From the NCBI GenBank assembly GCA_945957225.1, contig CAMFKK010000162.1, positions 1 to 6,039 on the forward strand: a DNA stretch of 6,039 bases, written 5' to 3'. Below are positions 5,997 through 6,039 of the stretch, piece by piece. Made by a program: the position numbers and the translations under genes. Positions within the stretch are counted from its first letter, which is position 1. Every line of letters starts with the position of its first letter. The notes below the pieces were generated by a model. It searched no databases, was not told the origin of the DNA, and was given only the letters and a program-made list of their open reading frames with translations. The stretch comes from an uncultured Sphingobacteriia bacterium (lineage in GTDB: Bacteria > Bacteroidota > Bacteroidia > Chitinophagales > Chitinophagaceae).

Positions 5997-6039
5997 TTTT
6001 TGACAGCTCCCAATCTCAAATTTCAAGTCTTATCTTCTA

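Larger units (their letters stand above)
5799..6039. other. AT-rich noncoding 3' flank of the recombinase gene
   Basis: These 241 bases hold no convincing gene: all six frames are broken into very short pieces, the longest ATG-started one noticed being a 20-codon minus-strand ORF. There is no clear intrinsic terminator for the recombinase and no tRNA-like cloverleaf. The stretch does hold iterated short words (TTGCGT three times, GTACTT or its complement AAGTAC several times, AAGTATC twice) and the inverted repeat at 5968-5996, described separately. Confidence 0.6.

Noticed and set aside
5799..6039. Classical integron attC or attI site after the recombinase gene
   Set aside because: I looked for R boxes of the form RYYYAAC and GTTRRRY with nested L boxes and found no pair in suitable arrangement. 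The remaining symmetry is described only as an inverted repeat.

Overview
This 6 kb window reads as chromosomal DNA of a Bacteroidota bacterium, most likely Chitinophagales (Chitinophagaceae-like). This is inferred from protein style and from candidate TTTG / TAnnTTTG promoter elements with no Shine-Dalgarno sequences before the starts; no database search was possible.

Layout. 1-124 is the leader of a helicase gene, perhaps holding the last codons of an upstream gene. 125-2494 (+) encodes a complete PcrA/UvrD-type SF1A DNA helicase. It converges, across only 32 bp, on 2527-3681 (-), a secreted glycoside hydrolase of family GH5. That gene is divergent from 3868-4467 (+), an Nfu-type iron-sulfur cluster scaffold protein; the 185-bp gap between them holds a candidate promoter for each side. 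A convincing intrinsic terminator (4496-4523) closes the Nfu gene. 4608-5798 (+) encodes a 396-aa tyrosine recombinase with the full catalytic set and an extra N-terminal domain. The last 241 bp hold no convincing gene, but contain short AT-rich repeats and an inverted repeat that could, speculatively, be recombinase sites.

How the genes relate. The helicase (DNA repair and replication), the Nfu protein (Fe-S maturation) and the GH5 enzyme (polysaccharide cleavage outside the cytoplasm) are separate functions in separate transcription units, with no shared operon. The recombinase is the only mobile-type gene. It ends like integron integrases (Y-T-H-V ... S-P-L-D) but lacks the long insertion typical of IntI, and what it acts on may lie beyond the right edge.

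Points deserving a second look are the recombinase and its 3' flank, its octamer homopolymer runs in slippery phase, two replaced invariant active-site residues in the GH5 enzyme, and mutually exclusive hairpins inside the GH5 gene. I saw no CRISPR array, tRNA, rRNA or insertion sequence.
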